NCBI RefSeq assembly: GCF_001696535.1
Contig: NZ_MBQE01000004.1
Coordinates: 651,305-715,304 of the forward strand
Direction: 5' to 3'
Origin: Stappia indica
GTDB lineage: Bacteria > Pseudomonadota > Alphaproteobacteria > Rhizobiales > Stappiaceae
DNA: 64,000 bases
Under the pieces are notes generated by a model. It had not been told where the DNA came from, ran no database searches, and saw nothing but the letters and a program-made list of their open reading frames with translations. The position numbers and the translations under genes were made by a program. The number at the start of each line of letters is the position of its first letter. Positions within the stretch are counted from its first letter, which is position 1. Positions 34,367 to 42,873 of the stretch are shown here, piece by piece.

Positions 34367-35518
34367 TCAGGAACGGTCGCGCTCGGCCAGCATGGCACGA
34401 GCGACGATCACACGCATGATCTCGTTGGTGCCTTCCAGGATCTGGTGCACGCGCAGGTCGCGGACAATCTTCTCGATCCCGTAATCCTCGAGATAGCCGT
34501 AGCCGCCCAGCATCTGCAGCGCGTCGTTGGCGACGCGGAACGCGGTATCGGTGACGAAGCGCTTGGCCATGGCGCAATGCTTGGTCGCGTCGCTTGCGCC
34601 CTGGTCCAGCTTCCATGCGGCCTGGCGCAGGAACGCGCGCGATGCTTGCAGCTCGATCTCCATGTCGGCGAGGCGGAACTGCAGCCCCTGGAACTGGTCG
34701 ATCGTCTTGCCGAAGGCCTTGCGCTCGCCCATGTAGCGGGTCGCCGCGGTGAGCGCGCCTTGCGCGCCGCCGAGTGCGCAGGCGGCGATGTTCAGCCGCC
34801 CGCCGTCGAGGCCCTTCATGGCATAGGCAAAGCCCTTGCCTTCCTCGCCGAGCAGGTTTTCCGCCGGCACCGTGCAGTCGTCGAACTGCACCTGTGCGGT
34901 CGGCTGCGCCTTCCAGCCCATCTTGTGCTCCGCCGCGCCGAAGGAAAGGCCCTCGCTGCCGTCCTCGACCACCAGCGTCGAGATGCCCTTGGGGCCGTCC
35001 TCGCCGGTCCGGCACATCACCACATAGACGTCGGAATAGCCGCCGCCGGAGATGAACGCCTTGCTGCCGTTCAGCACATAGCCTTCGTTGCTGCGGGCCG
35101 CGCGGGTGCGCAGGGCCGCCGCATCCGAGCCGGAGCCCGGCTCGGTCAGGCAGTAGGAGGCGATGCTTTCCATGCTCGCGAGCGGGGCGAGGAAGCGCTC
35201 GCGCAGTTCCTCGCTGCCGTAATTGGCGATCATGCCGGCGCACATGTTGTGGATCGAGATGAAGGCCGCAACGGAGGGGCAGGCCTCGGACAGCGCCTCG
35301 AAGACCAGCGTCGCGTCCAGCCGGGTCAGGCTGGTGCCGCCGTACTCTTCCGGCACGTAGAGCGCGCCGAAGCCGAGTTCGCCCGCCTGGCGCAGCACGT
35401 CGCGGGGAATGGTGCCGGCCTTTTCCCAGGCATAGGCATTGGGCGCGATGGCCTCCCGGCCGAAGTCGCGGGCCATGTCGAAAATGAGGGTCTGTTCCTC
35501 GGACAGCGCAAAATCCAT
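34367..35518 (-). CDS. Acyl-CoA dehydrogenase, isobutyryl-CoA/short branched-chain type
   Basis: This 383-residue flavoenzyme starts MDFALSEEQTLIF after a GAGGAGG site. Motifs: YCLTEPGSGSDA, AFISGGGYSDVYVV, AFGKTIDQFQGLQFRLADM, MLGGYGYLEDYGIEK, and the medium-chain-type catalytic Glu in ILEGTNEIM. It is the first gene of the bkd operon, so it most likely oxidises isobutyryl-CoA or 2-methylbutyryl-CoA made by the complex. The divergent Lrp gene lies 208 nt away. Confidence 0.93.
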   Translation of the reverse strand: MDFALSEEQTLIFDMARDFGREAIAPNAYAWEKAGTIPRDVLRQAGELGFGALYVPEEYGGTSLTRLDATLVFEALSEACPSVAAFISIHNMCAGMIANYGSEELRERFLAPLASMESIASYCLTEPGSGSDAAALRTRAARSNEGYVLNGSKAFISGGGYSDVYVVMCRTGEDGPKGISTLVVEDGSEGLSFGAAEHKMGWKAQPTAQVQFDDCTVPAENLLGEEGKGFAYAMKGLDGGRLNIAACALGGAQGALTAATRYMGERKAFGKTIDQFQGLQFRLADMEIELQASRAFLRQAAWKLDQGASDATKHCAMAKRFVTDTAFRVANDALQMLGGYGYLEDYGIEKIVRDLRVHQILEGTNEIMRVIVARAMLAERDRS

Positions 35519-35641
35519 GTACGGCGCCTCCTCGCCTGAAATATGCCCGGTCCCTGACGATGGCATGAGATGCGGGCCCGTGCACCGGGGGTGTCGGGCG
35601 GTCAGGTCTCGGGTGTTCCCAATACTATTGCCCGCTATGCG

Positions 35642-35651
35642 TGAAATTTCA
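35642..35651. promoter_or_regulatory. 10-bp palindrome in the bkd/bkdR divergent promoter
   Basis: TGAAATTTCA is a perfect palindrome in the AT-rich middle of the gap between the Lrp-type gene and the bkd operon. Lrp-family proteins bind AT-rich degenerate palindromes, so this is a candidate operator half. Confidence 0.4.
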
Positions 35652-35726
35652 TGCTGAATTTGCTTCGATTTTGCCGAGGTGTGAAATATCCTTCTGCAAT
35701 GACGCGATATGAAGGAGGAACGTGTT

Positions 35727-36194
35727 GTGCCGCGACAGCTTGATGACATCGACCGTCGCATCCTCAAGGCGCTGGTTGCAAACGGGCGTTTGTCCAACAC
35801 CGAACTGGCGCGCGAGGTCGGCCTGTCGCCGAGCCCGTGCTGGCAGCGGGTGCGTCGGCTGGAGGAAGAGGGGGTGATCTCCGGCTATACGGCGGTGCTC
35901 GATCACGAGGCGCTCGGCGTCGGCGAGACGGTGCTGATCGAGGTTTCGCTCGACCGGCACGACCCGGAAGCGCTGGAGGGCTTCGGCAAGGCGATGGCGG
36001 AGATCCCGGAGGTGCTGGAGGTCTACCTGATGGCCGGCGACTGCGATTATTTCGTCAAGGTCGCGGCGAGCGGCACCAAGGGCGTTGAAGAGTTCCTGCG
36101 CGAGCGGCTGTTCCCGATCCCGGGCCTGCGCCATTCCAAGTCCAGCTTCTCGCTGCGCTGCCTGAAGAAGGTGACCTCCTGCGTGCCGGGTTGA
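35727..36194 (+). CDS. bkdR: Lrp/AsnC-family regulator, BkdR-like
   Basis: This 155-residue regulator has an HTH (DDIDRRILKALVANGRLSNTELAREVGLSPSPCWQRV) and a RAM domain with AGDCDYFVKVAASG. GTG at 35727 is chosen because AAGGAGGA lies 7 nt before it; the ATG at 35709 lies upstream of that site and lacks its own. The divergent position relative to the branched-chain dehydrogenase operon matches Pseudomonas bkdR, which activates bkd genes in response to branched-chain amino acids. Function is by homology and context. Confidence 0.88.
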   Translation: MPRQLDDIDRRILKALVANGRLSNTELAREVGLSPSPCWQRVRRLEEEGVISGYTAVLDHEALGVGETVLIEVSLDRHDPEALEGFGKAMAEIPEVLEVYLMAGDCDYFVKVAASGTKGVEEFLRERLFPIPGLRHSKSSFSLRCLKKVTSCVPG

Positions 36195-37178
36195 TCAGCC
36201 TCGCGGCTCCCGGGTCAGCAGGGCGAGCACGAAGACCGCGCCCAGCGATGTGGTGACGATGCCGATGGGCAGTTCCTGCGGCGCCAGCAGGGTGCGTGCG
36301 GCAATGTCGCTGATCAGGAGCAGCCCGGCGCCGGTGAGCGCGGCCACCGGCACGAAGCGCCCGTGCATCGGCCCGGCAAGTGCGCGCGCGATATGCGGCA
36401 CCATCAGCCCGACAAAGCCGATCACGCCGCTGATCGACACGAAGGCGGCGGTCGCGAAGGCACACACCAGAAACGTCGTGCGGCGCAGCGCCACCACGTC
36501 GACGCCCAGCGTGCGCGCGGTGTCCTCGCCGGCCAGCAGCGCGTCGAAATTGCGGTGGCGGACGAAGGCGAAGGCAAGGATCGCGGCAAGGCCGACGGCC
36601 GCGATCGGCAACAGGTCCCAGCGGGCGAGGCCAAGGCCTCCCAGCGTCCAGAACAGCACGGAATGTGCGGCCCGCTGGTCGCCGGCAAAGACCAGATAGT
36701 TGGTCAGCGCCATGAACAGGAACGAGACCGCGAGCCCCGCCAGCACCAGCCGCGCCGGTCCCCGGTCGCCGAGCCGGGCGATCAGCGCCAGCACGATCAC
36801 CGAGGCCGCCATGCCGCCGGCAAAGGCGGCGAGCGGCAGCGTCCACAGGCCGAGCAGGTCGCCGGTGACGGTGATCACCAGCACGGCCCCGGCGGCCGCG
36901 CCCGAGGACAGGCCGAACAGGAACGGATCGGCCAGGTCGTTGCGCGTCGTCGTCTGCAACAGGCAGCCGACCGTGCCGAGCCCGGCCCCGACCAGCAGCG
37001 CCAGCAGCGCGCGCGGCAGGCGCAGGTCCATGACGATGCGCGCCGTCGGCCCGTCGCCGCCGGCGAGCGCGTCGATCACCGCGCGCACGGGCAGCGGCGT
37101 CGAGCCGATGGCAACGGCGGCCACCAGCAGCGCAAGCACCGCCAGCAGGCTAACCGCCAGGACCAGCGCCAGCCGCAT
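36195..37178 (-). CDS. FecCD-type ABC transporter permease (corrinoid/siderophore)
   Basis: This 327-residue integral membrane protein with about 10 hydrophobic helices begins MRLALVLAVSLLAVLALL and contains the BtuC/FhuB core features RLPRALLALLVGAGLGTVGCLLQ, LADPFLFGLSSGAAAGA, and the coupling region LGVDVVALRR with GFVGLMVPHIARAL. It is the last gene of a four-gene operon behind a cobalamin riboswitch, 3 nt after the binding-protein gene, which favours cobalamin or another corrinoid as cargo. Confidence 0.92.
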   Translation of the reverse strand: MRLALVLAVSLLAVLALLVAAVAIGSTPLPVRAVIDALAGGDGPTARIVMDLRLPRALLALLVGAGLGTVGCLLQTTTRNDLADPFLFGLSSGAAAGAVLVITVTGDLLGLWTLPLAAFAGGMAASVIVLALIARLGDRGPARLVLAGLAVSFLFMALTNYLVFAGDQRAAHSVLFWTLGGLGLARWDLLPIAAVGLAAILAFAFVRHRNFDALLAGEDTARTLGVDVVALRRTTFLVCAFATAAFVSISGVIGFVGLMVPHIARALAGPMHGRFVPVAALTGAGLLLISDIAARTLLAPQELPIGIVTTSLGAVFVLALLTREPRG

Positions 37179-37181
37179 GGC

Positions 37182-38144
37182 TCAGAACGCCTCCGGATGC
37201 ATGGCCCGGGCGAGCCGCTCGATCCCCTCGACATTCGCCGGTCCCGGCGTCAGTTCCTCATAGCGCAGAGGCAGATAGCGGGCGTTCTTCACAGCGTCGG
37301 TCTGGCTCATCACCGGATGGGCTTCCAGGAAGGCGCGCAGCTTGTCCGCCCCGCCGCCGTCCTGGTAGTCGAGCAGGATGATGAACTGCGGATCGGCTGC
37401 CGCCACCGCCTCCCAAGAGGTGGTGCCCCAGCTGGTCTCCATGTCGGCGGTGACGTTGCGCCCGCCGGCCGCCTCGATCATCGCCGTCGGCATGGCGAAG
37501 CGGCCTGCGGTGAAGGGCTTGTCCTCGCCGGAATCGTAGAGGAACACCTTCAGCTCGCGGTTGTCGCCGATGCGCTCGGCCAGTTCCGCCATCCGTGCCT
37601 TCCAACCGTCGACCAGCGCCTGCGCCTCGGCCTCCTTGCCGAAGATGGTGCCCAGCCGCAGCATGTCGCCATAGAGCAGGTCGAGCGAGGCGGCGGGTCG
37701 CGCCTTGTCCAGATGGATGCAGCTCTCGGTGAGGATCAGCGTCTTGATGCCATGCGGCGCCAGCGTGTCCGGGGTGACGTCGCCGCCCGGCTTCATGCCG
37801 TAGTACCAGCCGGCGAAGAACAGGTCCGGATCGGCCGCGACGAGATTTTCCAGCGTCGGATATTTCGGCGCGATCTCGGGGATGTTGCCGCGCTTGCGCT
37901 CGAACTCCTCGCTGGTCTTGTACCAGCCGCTGATGCCGCTGACGCCGACCATCCGGTCCTGCAGGCCGAGCGCGAAGGCCATCTCGCTCATGTTGATATC
38001 CTGCACCACGATGCGCTCGGGCGCAGCCTCGAAGGTCAGCGGCGTCCCGCAATTGTCGACGGTGACGGGAAAGGCGAGGGCCGGTGCGGCAAGGGCCATC
38101 GCGGCGGTGAACAGGGAAAGGCGCTTGAGGCCGGACTTCTTCAT
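37182..38144 (-). CDS. ABC transporter substrate-binding protein, BtuF/FecB family
   Basis: This 320-residue periplasmic protein has a Sec signal peptide (MKKSGLKRLSLFTAAMALAAPALA, cleavage before FPV) and the TroA-like fold: TVDNCGTPLTFEAAPERIVV, ALGLQDRMVGVSG, AADPDLFFAGWYYG, and C-terminal YLPLRYEEL. The riboswitch upstream points to cobalamin or a cobamide; iron-siderophore binding cannot be excluded from the fold alone. It lies between the ATPase (64 nt) and permease genes. Confidence 0.9.
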   Translation of the reverse strand: MKKSGLKRLSLFTAAMALAAPALAFPVTVDNCGTPLTFEAAPERIVVQDINMSEMAFALGLQDRMVGVSGISGWYKTSEEFERKRGNIPEIAPKYPTLENLVAADPDLFFAGWYYGMKPGGDVTPDTLAPHGIKTLILTESCIHLDKARPAASLDLLYGDMLRLGTIFGKEAEAQALVDGWKARMAELAERIGDNRELKVFLYDSGEDKPFTAGRFAMPTAMIEAAGGRNVTADMETSWGTTSWEAVAAADPQFIILLDYQDGGGADKLRAFLEAHPVMSQTDAVKNARYLPLRYEELTPGPANVEGIERLARAMHPEAF

Positions 38145-38208
38145 GGGGGACAGACTCCTCGTGAGGATGAAAAACCGTGAAAACGCTGGGAAAAGGTGAG
38201 GGCGCGGC

Positions 38209-39108
38209 TCAGCCGCGCGTCGCCACCGCACGCAGATGCGGCGCGCCGGGCGCGGGACGCTCGGGTCCTGAAAGCTCTGATCCCGAAAGCTCGCCGGCGA
38301 TCCCGGTGCCGAACCGCCCCTCGATGGGGATGTCCAGCACGCTGATCTGGCGGGCCTCCAACGGATGCTGCATCCGGTGCATGTCGACGCTGAAGACCGC
38401 GCGCACCCGCTCGCTCGACAGCACCTCGACCGGATGGCCGTGCGCGACCAGCCGGCCGCCCTGGATCAGCGCCACATGGCTGGCGAAGGCCTCGATCAGG
38501 GTCAGGTCGTGTAGGGCCGCGACCACGGTGATGCCGAGGCCGGAGACGAGGCTGAGCAGCTCGCCGCGCGCCAGCGGATCGAGATGGTTCGTCGGCTCGT
38601 CCAGCACCAGAATGCGCGGACGCTGGCAGATGGCGCGGGCGATCTTCGCCCGCTGGCGCTCGCCGCCGGAAATCTCGCTCATGCGCCGGTCGGAAAAGCG
38701 CGTCAGGTCGGCCAGCGTCAGCGCCTCCTGCGTTGCCCTGGCGCTCGCCTCGCGCCCACCGGTGCGGTGATGCGGCAGCTGGCCGAGCGAGACGTATTGC
38801 GAGACGGTCAGCCGGTCGTCGCTTTCCTCGCTCTGGCCGACATAGGCGATGACGCGGGCGCGCTCGGTGATTGGCACATCGCGATACGGCCTGCCGCCGA
38901 GCAGCATTTCGCCACCGGTCGGCTCGCTCAGCCCGGCGATCAGCCGGATCAGCGTCGACTTGCCCGCGCCGTTCGGCCCGGCAATGACGAGGATCTCGCC
39001 GTCATGCACATGCAGCGTCAGGTCGGAGAGGAGCGCGTCCGTGCCGCGCGGCCGGTAGCCGACCTCGCGCAGTTCCAGCACCACCGGGGTTCCGCTGTGA
39101 TGGCTCAT
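38209..39108 (-). CDS. ABC transporter ATP-binding protein, FecE/BtuD family
   Basis: This 299-residue ATPase has Walker A GPNGAGKST, Q-loop YVGQSEES, signature SGGERQRAKIARA, Walker B ILVLDEPTNHLD and switch His in AALHDLT. The start overlaps the DUF1636 stop by ATGA. The last 40 residues (after ISVLDIPIEGRF) are a low-complexity tail with a small internal duplication (SGSELSGPERP). It energises the importer whose other parts follow. Confidence 0.94.
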   Translation of the reverse strand: MSHHSGTPVVLELREVGYRPRGTDALLSDLTLHVHDGEILVIAGPNGAGKSTLIRLIAGLSEPTGGEMLLGGRPYRDVPITERARVIAYVGQSEESDDRLTVSQYVSLGQLPHHRTGGREASARATQEALTLADLTRFSDRRMSEISGGERQRAKIARAICQRPRILVLDEPTNHLDPLARGELLSLVSGLGITVVAALHDLTLIEAFASHVALIQGGRLVAHGHPVEVLSSERVRAVFSVDMHRMQHPLEARQISVLDIPIEGRFGTGIAGELSGSELSGPERPAPGAPHLRAVATRG

Positions 39109-39551
39109 GCGCCGGTCCCCCGACCCGGCGATCCGGGGTCGAAAGCGGGCAGGGCGGGCATGCGCGCCAGCGTCTTGCCCTTCAGCCCGTCGGGGCGCTG
39201 CAGCGAGGAGCACCAGCCGTCGTCCAGCTCGCCGTATTGCCGGGCGAAGGCGACCAGCGTTTCCACGTCGCGGGCCGGCTCGATGTCGCCGAAGAGATAG
39301 CTCGCCTTGCCGTCGGCCTGATAGGCGACCGTGCAGGGGCGCGAGCAGCCGGCCATGCAGGCCGCGCCCTCAACGCTCACATGCGCCAGGCCATTTTCGG
39401 CAAGCGCGGCATTCAGGGTCTCGATCAGGTCCGCACCGGGACGTTCGCGCGTTTCCGGGTCGCGGCAGGTGGTGCACACGGTGATGCGGTGCCGGCGCGT
39501 ATCGGCAACGGCGTCCGCGCGGCGTTTGCCGAGCACGAGATCATGCGCCAT
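39105..39551 (-). CDS. DUF1636 family protein (ferredoxin-like, metal-associated)
   Basis: This 148-residue protein has the thioredoxin-like ferredoxin pattern: VCTTCRDPETRERPG, then AACMAGCSRPCTVAYQ. It supplies four or more Cys that could bind a [2Fe-2S] cluster or a metal. DUF1636 genes are commonly seen with cobalamin/cobalt genes. ATG 39551 is inside the end of a short upstream reading frame and has no good ribosome site of its own, suggesting translational coupling. It is the first main gene after the cobalamin riboswitch; a role in corrinoid or cobalt handling is inference. Confidence 0.78.
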   Translation of the reverse strand: MAHDLVLGKRRADAVADTRRHRITVCTTCRDPETRERPGADLIETLNAALAENGLAHVSVEGAACMAGCSRPCTVAYQADGKASYLFGDIEPARDVETLVAFARQYGELDDGWCSSLQRPDGLKGKTLARMPALPAFDPGSPGRGTGA

Positions 39552-39639
39552 GGCGCGGCCCCGCGCGTTCGGCCGCAAGGCTCGGCAGGCTGCGGATGAA
39601 GGCCCTGGATGGGCGGAAGATGGACTCGTTGCGTGTCAT
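39541..39639 (-). CDS. Possible 32-residue leader peptide before DUF1636
   Basis: Downstream of the riboswitch there is an ATG with a strong GGGAAGG site 5 nt before it. The frame encodes 32 residues (MTRNESIFRPSRAFIRS...) rich in Arg and Ser, with its stop inside the first codons of the DUF1636 gene. The arrangement suits coupling of translation from the riboswitch-exposed site to the next gene. It could equally be a non-functional frame; there is no homologue I recognise. Confidence 0.4.
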   Translation of the reverse strand: MTRNESIFRPSRAFIRSLPSLAAERAGPRHGA

Positions 39640-39680
39640 GGCTACCTTCCCGGAACACCCCGTCCGGTCGTCGTTTGCGG

Positions 39681-39890
39681 GAGATGGCAGGTCTCCTGGC
39701 TCGCGGGTCCGGCCCGGCCGCGCCTTCCCGCCCGGCTTCGGGCAGTGGCATCGTGCGGCTGGGCCTGGGCCGTCCGTCCCGTGAAGGACGTCGGCCCCGG
39801 CCGCTTACAGTTGCGGGGGCAGCCACGGTCTCGGCCCCTGATGGGTACGCCTCACCGTGTTCCCTTTTCATGCCTCTGGCGGTTCGGCCG
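39681..39890 (-). promoter_or_regulatory. Cobalamin (B12) riboswitch
   Basis: On the minus strand the conserved elements of the class appear in order: AAAAGGGAACACGGTG (about 39870-39853), the core GCTGCCCCCGCAACTGTAAG (about 39822-39803), GCCACTG, GGGAAGG, and the B12 box AGCCAGGAGACCTGCC (39701-39686). The element lies about 45 nt before the small leader frame and 130 nt before DUF1636, downstream of the COG0523 gene. Adenosylcobalamin binding should reduce expression of the DUF1636-ABC operon. The edges are approximate. Confidence 0.95.
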
Positions 39891-39967
39891 TCGGCAACCA
39901 TCGCCGCCAAACTGGCAGATGACGGGAGCCGCATCAAGATCAATCGCCGAACGCCATCTCCGCCGGT

Positions 39968-41173
39968 TCACGCCGCGGCGCTGCCCCAGGCGGGGAAGGG
40001 GTCGTCGAGCCCGGTCCAGCGCTCGGGATGAAAGCCCGTATCGGCGACCAGCGCCGCGTCGAGTTCGGTGCGTATCGCCGCTTCATTCATGCCGCTCGTG
40101 CCGATGAAGACGATTTCCTGCCGCCGGTCGCCCCATTCGGGATGCAGATAGGGCTCCATCGCCCGCCGCCATTCGGGCGACTCGGGCCAGTGCTGGCGCG
40201 GTACCGCCGACCACCACAGCCCGCGCTTTTCGGTGGTGACGAAGGCGCCGGCCTGGCTGATCTCGCCGACGAAATGCGGCCGCGTCGCCAGCCAGAAGAA
40301 GCCCTTGGCGCGGATGACCCCCGGCCAGCTCTTGTTGACGAAGCGGCTCAGCGCGCGCGGGGCGAAGGGGCGGCGCGCCCGGTAGACGAAGGAGCGGATG
40401 CCGTATTCCTCCGTTTCCGGCACATGGTCGGCAAAGCCGTTCAGCTCCTTGAACCACAGCGGATGCTCGTGCGCCTTGTCGAAGTCGAAGCGCCCGGTGC
40501 CCAGCACGTCGCGCAAGGCAATTGCCGAGCGGTCGGTCTCCATGATCACCGCATCCGGGTTGAGGGCGCGCACGATCTGGCGGGCGGCCTCAAGATCCAG
40601 CGGGCGGGCATCGCTCACCTTGTTGAGGATGATCGTGTCGGCAAACTCGATCTGGTCGACGAGCAGGTCGACGAGGGTGCGCTCGTCATCCTCGCCGAGC
40701 GATTCTCCCCGCTCGGTCAGGAAGTCGGTGGAGCCGTAGTCCTTCAGCAGGTTGGCCGCGTCCACCACCGTCACCATCGAGTCGAGCCGCGCCACATCGC
40801 TCAGGCTCTCGCCCTCCTCGTCGCGGAATTCGAAGGTCGAGGCGACCGGCAGCGGCTCGGAAATGCCGGTGGATTCGATCACCAGATGATCGAAGCGGCC
40901 TTCCTTCGCCAGCGCCTGCACCTCGCGCAACAGGTCCTCGCGCAGGGTGCAGCAGATGCAGCCATTGGTCATCTCCACCAGCCGCTCCTGGGTTCGCGAG
41001 ACGTTGCCGCCGCCCTCGCGCACCAGGCTGGCGTCGATGTTCACCTCGCTCATGTCGTTGACGATGACGGCGACCCGCAGCCCCTCGCGATTGTTGAGGA
41101 TGTGGTTGAGCAGGGTGGTCTTGCCGGCGCCCAGAAAGCCGGACAGCACGGTAACGGGCAGGCGATTGTCCAT
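39968..41173 (-). CDS. COG0523 (CobW-like) GTPase, probable zinc metallochaperone
   Basis: This 401-residue G3E GTPase has Walker [15 protein letters not shown] at 11-24, the family metal motif NGCICC (C72-x-C74-C75), Walker B-like VIESTGIS, and NKVSD for guanine recognition. The C-terminal CobW domain carries [10 protein letters not shown]. Although often annotated as cobalamin-related, this gene sits directly behind a perfect Zur-type palindrome next to znuABC, which points to a zinc-limitation chaperone. It is upstream of the B12 riboswitch, so readthrough into the corrinoid operon is possible. Confidence 0.9.
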   Translation of the reverse strand: MDNRLPVTVLSGFLGAGKTTLLNHILNNREGLRVAVIVNDMSEVNIDASLVREGGGNVSRTQERLVEMTNGCICCTLREDLLREVQALAKEGRFDHLVIESTGISEPLPVASTFEFRDEEGESLSDVARLDSMVTVVDAANLLKDYGSTDFLTERGESLGEDDERTLVDLLVDQIEFADTIILNKVSDARPLDLEAARQIVRALNPDAVIMETDRSAIALRDVLGTGRFDFDKAHEHPLWFKELNGFADHVPETEEYGIRSFVYRARRPFAPRALSRFVNKSWPGVIRAKGFFWLATRPHFVGEISQAGAFVTTEKRGLWWSAVPRQHWPESPEWRRAMEPYLHPEWGDRRQEIVFIGTSGMNEAAIRTELDAALVADTGFHPERWTGLDDPFPAWGSAAA

Positions 41174-41194
41174 CGCGAAAGCTCCTGAGATATG

Positions 41195-41211
41195 ATGTTA
41201 TCACATAACAT
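41195..41211. promoter_or_regulatory. Zur box upstream of the COG0523 gene
   Basis: ATGTTAT-CAC-ATAACAT is a perfect 7-3-7 palindrome, 22 nt before the start codon. It matches the alphaproteobacterial Zur consensus (GTTATAnnnTAACAT type). A related box is present at znuA/znuC. Confidence 0.88.
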
Positions 41212-41329
41212 TGTTTGACCGAAAGAAAGGCGGCCGGAACCGCCACGATTATTTATTCTCTCGGCCGTTCCCCCCGGGGCACGCGAAGCATGGCCTGGGA
41301 CGACATCCTGAGAGAGGCGCGGCCTCGCA

Positions 41330-41740
41330 TCCTCTCTGCCGTCACCCCGGACGAGCATCGCGAGATCCGGGGCCCATTCGTTCCCAGAGCGGCAGCGAGG
41401 ACACCGAAACCTCTCCTTTCGTCATCCCGGACGGCGCTCGCTCTCGCGCACCGCCCTCTCGGTTCGTCATCCCGGACGGCGCGTCAGCGCCGAGCCGGGA
41501 TCGGAGAGCCGGGAGCCTGTCGACAGCACTCCCGAACCCCACCGCAGACACCGTGCCTCCCCGATCCCGGATCTTCGGCCTTGCGGCCTCGTCCGGGAAG
41601 ACGCAGGAGGGGCTGAAGCGCAGGAGCTACTCCACCAACGGTCTCCCGCCTCATGCCTGCCGAGGGTGCCAATGGTTCCCGGTTCTGCGTCTCGCCCGGA
41701 ATGGCTCCCGAGAGAGTGGCACCGCCTCGCATCCCCTCAA
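41330..41740. repeat. Cluster of REP-like palindromic extragenic repeats
   Basis: The 578-nt gap 41174-41751 has no gene. After the Zur box it holds several related palindromes built on CCCGGA/TCCGGG: CCCCGGA...TCCGGGG near 41345-41372, ATCCCGG...CCGGGAT at 41469-41501, and TCCCGGA...TCCGGGA at 41565-41598. There is also a 20-bp direct repeat (41418-41437 and 41463-41482, TTCGTCATCCCGGACGGCGC). This is the look of a bacterial interspersed mosaic element. The open frames across it are not protein-like. Confidence 0.65.
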
Positions 41741-41751
41741 GGGAGACCGCC

Positions 41752-42813
41752 TCAGCCGTTGCCGCCAAGGCACTGTTCCATCGAGCTGGCCAGTCCGTCG
41801 ATCAGGCCGAAATAGAGGTCCGGCCCGTCGGCGAGTTCTGCGCCCAGCGGATCGAGAACGCCCGAGCGGGCAGCGGTGCCCTCGGTCACCACCTGGATCA
41901 GCTTCGGTTCGAACTGCGGCTCGGCGAAGACGCAGGTCGCGCCCAGCTCGCCGATGCGGGCCTTGATCTCTGCGACCCGCTCCGCACCCGGCATCACTTC
42001 CGGGCTGACGGTGATCGAGCCCGAGGCGGTCACGTCGAAACGCTTCTCGAAATACTGGTAGCCGTCGTGGAAGACGATGAAGCCCTTGCCGCGCAGCGGC
42101 GTCAGGCGGGCGTCGATATCGGCGCGCATCGTCTCGATGCGCTCGACGGTCTTTGCCGCATTGGCCTCATAGGCGGCGGTGTGGTCAGGGTCGGCTTCCG
42201 ACAGCGCCTCGGCGATCTCGTTCACCATGGCCTTGGCGTTTTCCGGGTCGAGCCAGATATGCGCGTCGAAGGCTCCGTGCGCGTGCCCGTGATCATGGCC
42301 GTGTGCTTCGGCCGCCTCGTGCTTTTCGTCGTGCCCGTGCTTCTCGCCATGGTCGTGGCCGGCATGGTCGTCGTGCTTGTCCTCGTCATGGTCGGCATGG
42401 CCATGCTCGCCCCCATGTTCGCCCCCATGGTCCCCATGATCATGCGCCTCGAACGCGCCGCCCTCGCGGAAGGGGAGCTTGACGAGGCCGTGCGCATCGA
42501 TCAGCTCGACGGACTTCGCGCCGGTGCCGATGGTCTCGACCGGCTTTTCCAGGAAGGCTTCCAGCTCGTGGCCGATCCAGAAGATCAGGTCGGCCTCCTG
42601 CAGCGCCCGCGCCTGGGAGGGGCGCAGGCTGTAGGTGTGCGGCGATCCGGCGCCCTCGATGATCAGCTGCGGTTCGCCGATGCCCTGCATCACCGAGGCA
42701 ACGAGCGAATGGACCGGCTTGATCGAGGCCACCACCTTTGGCGCGGCATGCCCTGCGGCACTCGTCGCAACCAGCAGCGAGGCAGACAGCAGCAGTGTGC
42801 GGGCAAGCGTCAT
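41752..42813 (-). CDS. znuA: Zinc ABC transporter substrate-binding protein
   Basis: This 353-residue protein has a signal peptide (MTLARTLLLSASLLVATSAAGHA, cut before APK). The cluster A-I fold follows, with KVVASIKPVHSLVASVM, the zinc His in SPHTYSLRPSQA, a very His/Asp-rich loop at about residues 118-175, HAHGAFDAHIWLDPENAK, and VFHDGYQYFEKRF. Start ATG 42813 has a GGAGAC site; the ATG at 42837 lies inside the Zur box. The His-rich loop is a zinc-affinity hallmark of ZnuA. It is divergent from znuC across the Zur boxes. Confidence 0.96.
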   Translation of the reverse strand: MTLARTLLLSASLLVATSAAGHAAPKVVASIKPVHSLVASVMQGIGEPQLIIEGAGSPHTYSLRPSQARALQEADLIFWIGHELEAFLEKPVETIGTGAKSVELIDAHGLVKLPFREGGAFEAHDHGDHGGEHGGEHGHADHDEDKHDDHAGHDHGEKHGHDEKHEAAEAHGHDHGHAHGAFDAHIWLDPENAKAMVNEIAEALSEADPDHTAAYEANAAKTVERIETMRADIDARLTPLRGKGFIVFHDGYQYFEKRFDVTASGSITVSPEVMPGAERVAEIKARIGELGATCVFAEPQFEPKLIQVVTEGTAARSGVLDPLGAELADGPDLYFGLIDGLASSMEQCLGGNG

Positions 42814-42835
42814 GATCGTCTCCGTGTCGGCTGAC

Positions 42836-42852
42836 ATGTTATAAGATTACAT
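42836..42852. promoter_or_regulatory. Zur box 1 in the znuA/znuC divergent region
   Basis: ATGTTAT-AAG-ATTACAT has the same 7-3-7 layout as the perfect Zur box at 41195, with one arm mismatch. It lies 23 nt before the znuA start. Confidence 0.8.
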
Positions 42853-42856
42853 TGTT

Positions 42857-42873
42857 GCGTTACGCTATAACGT
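42857..42873. promoter_or_regulatory. Possible second, weaker Zur box
   Basis: GCGTTAC-GCT-ATAACGT shares the CGTTA/TAACG core with 7-3-7 spacing, 4 nt after box 1, so that two Zur dimers could control both directions. Confidence 0.5.

Noticed and set aside
39968..41173. Assigning the COG0523 GTPase as cobalamin biosynthesis cobW
   Set aside because: It is preceded by a Zur box and beside znuABC; the B12 riboswitch is downstream of it, not in front.
41211..41966. Open frames through the gap between the COG0523 gene and znuA
   Set aside because: They translate the CCCGG palindromic repeats into Arg/Pro/Ser-rich peptides; the region is better explained as extragenic repeats.
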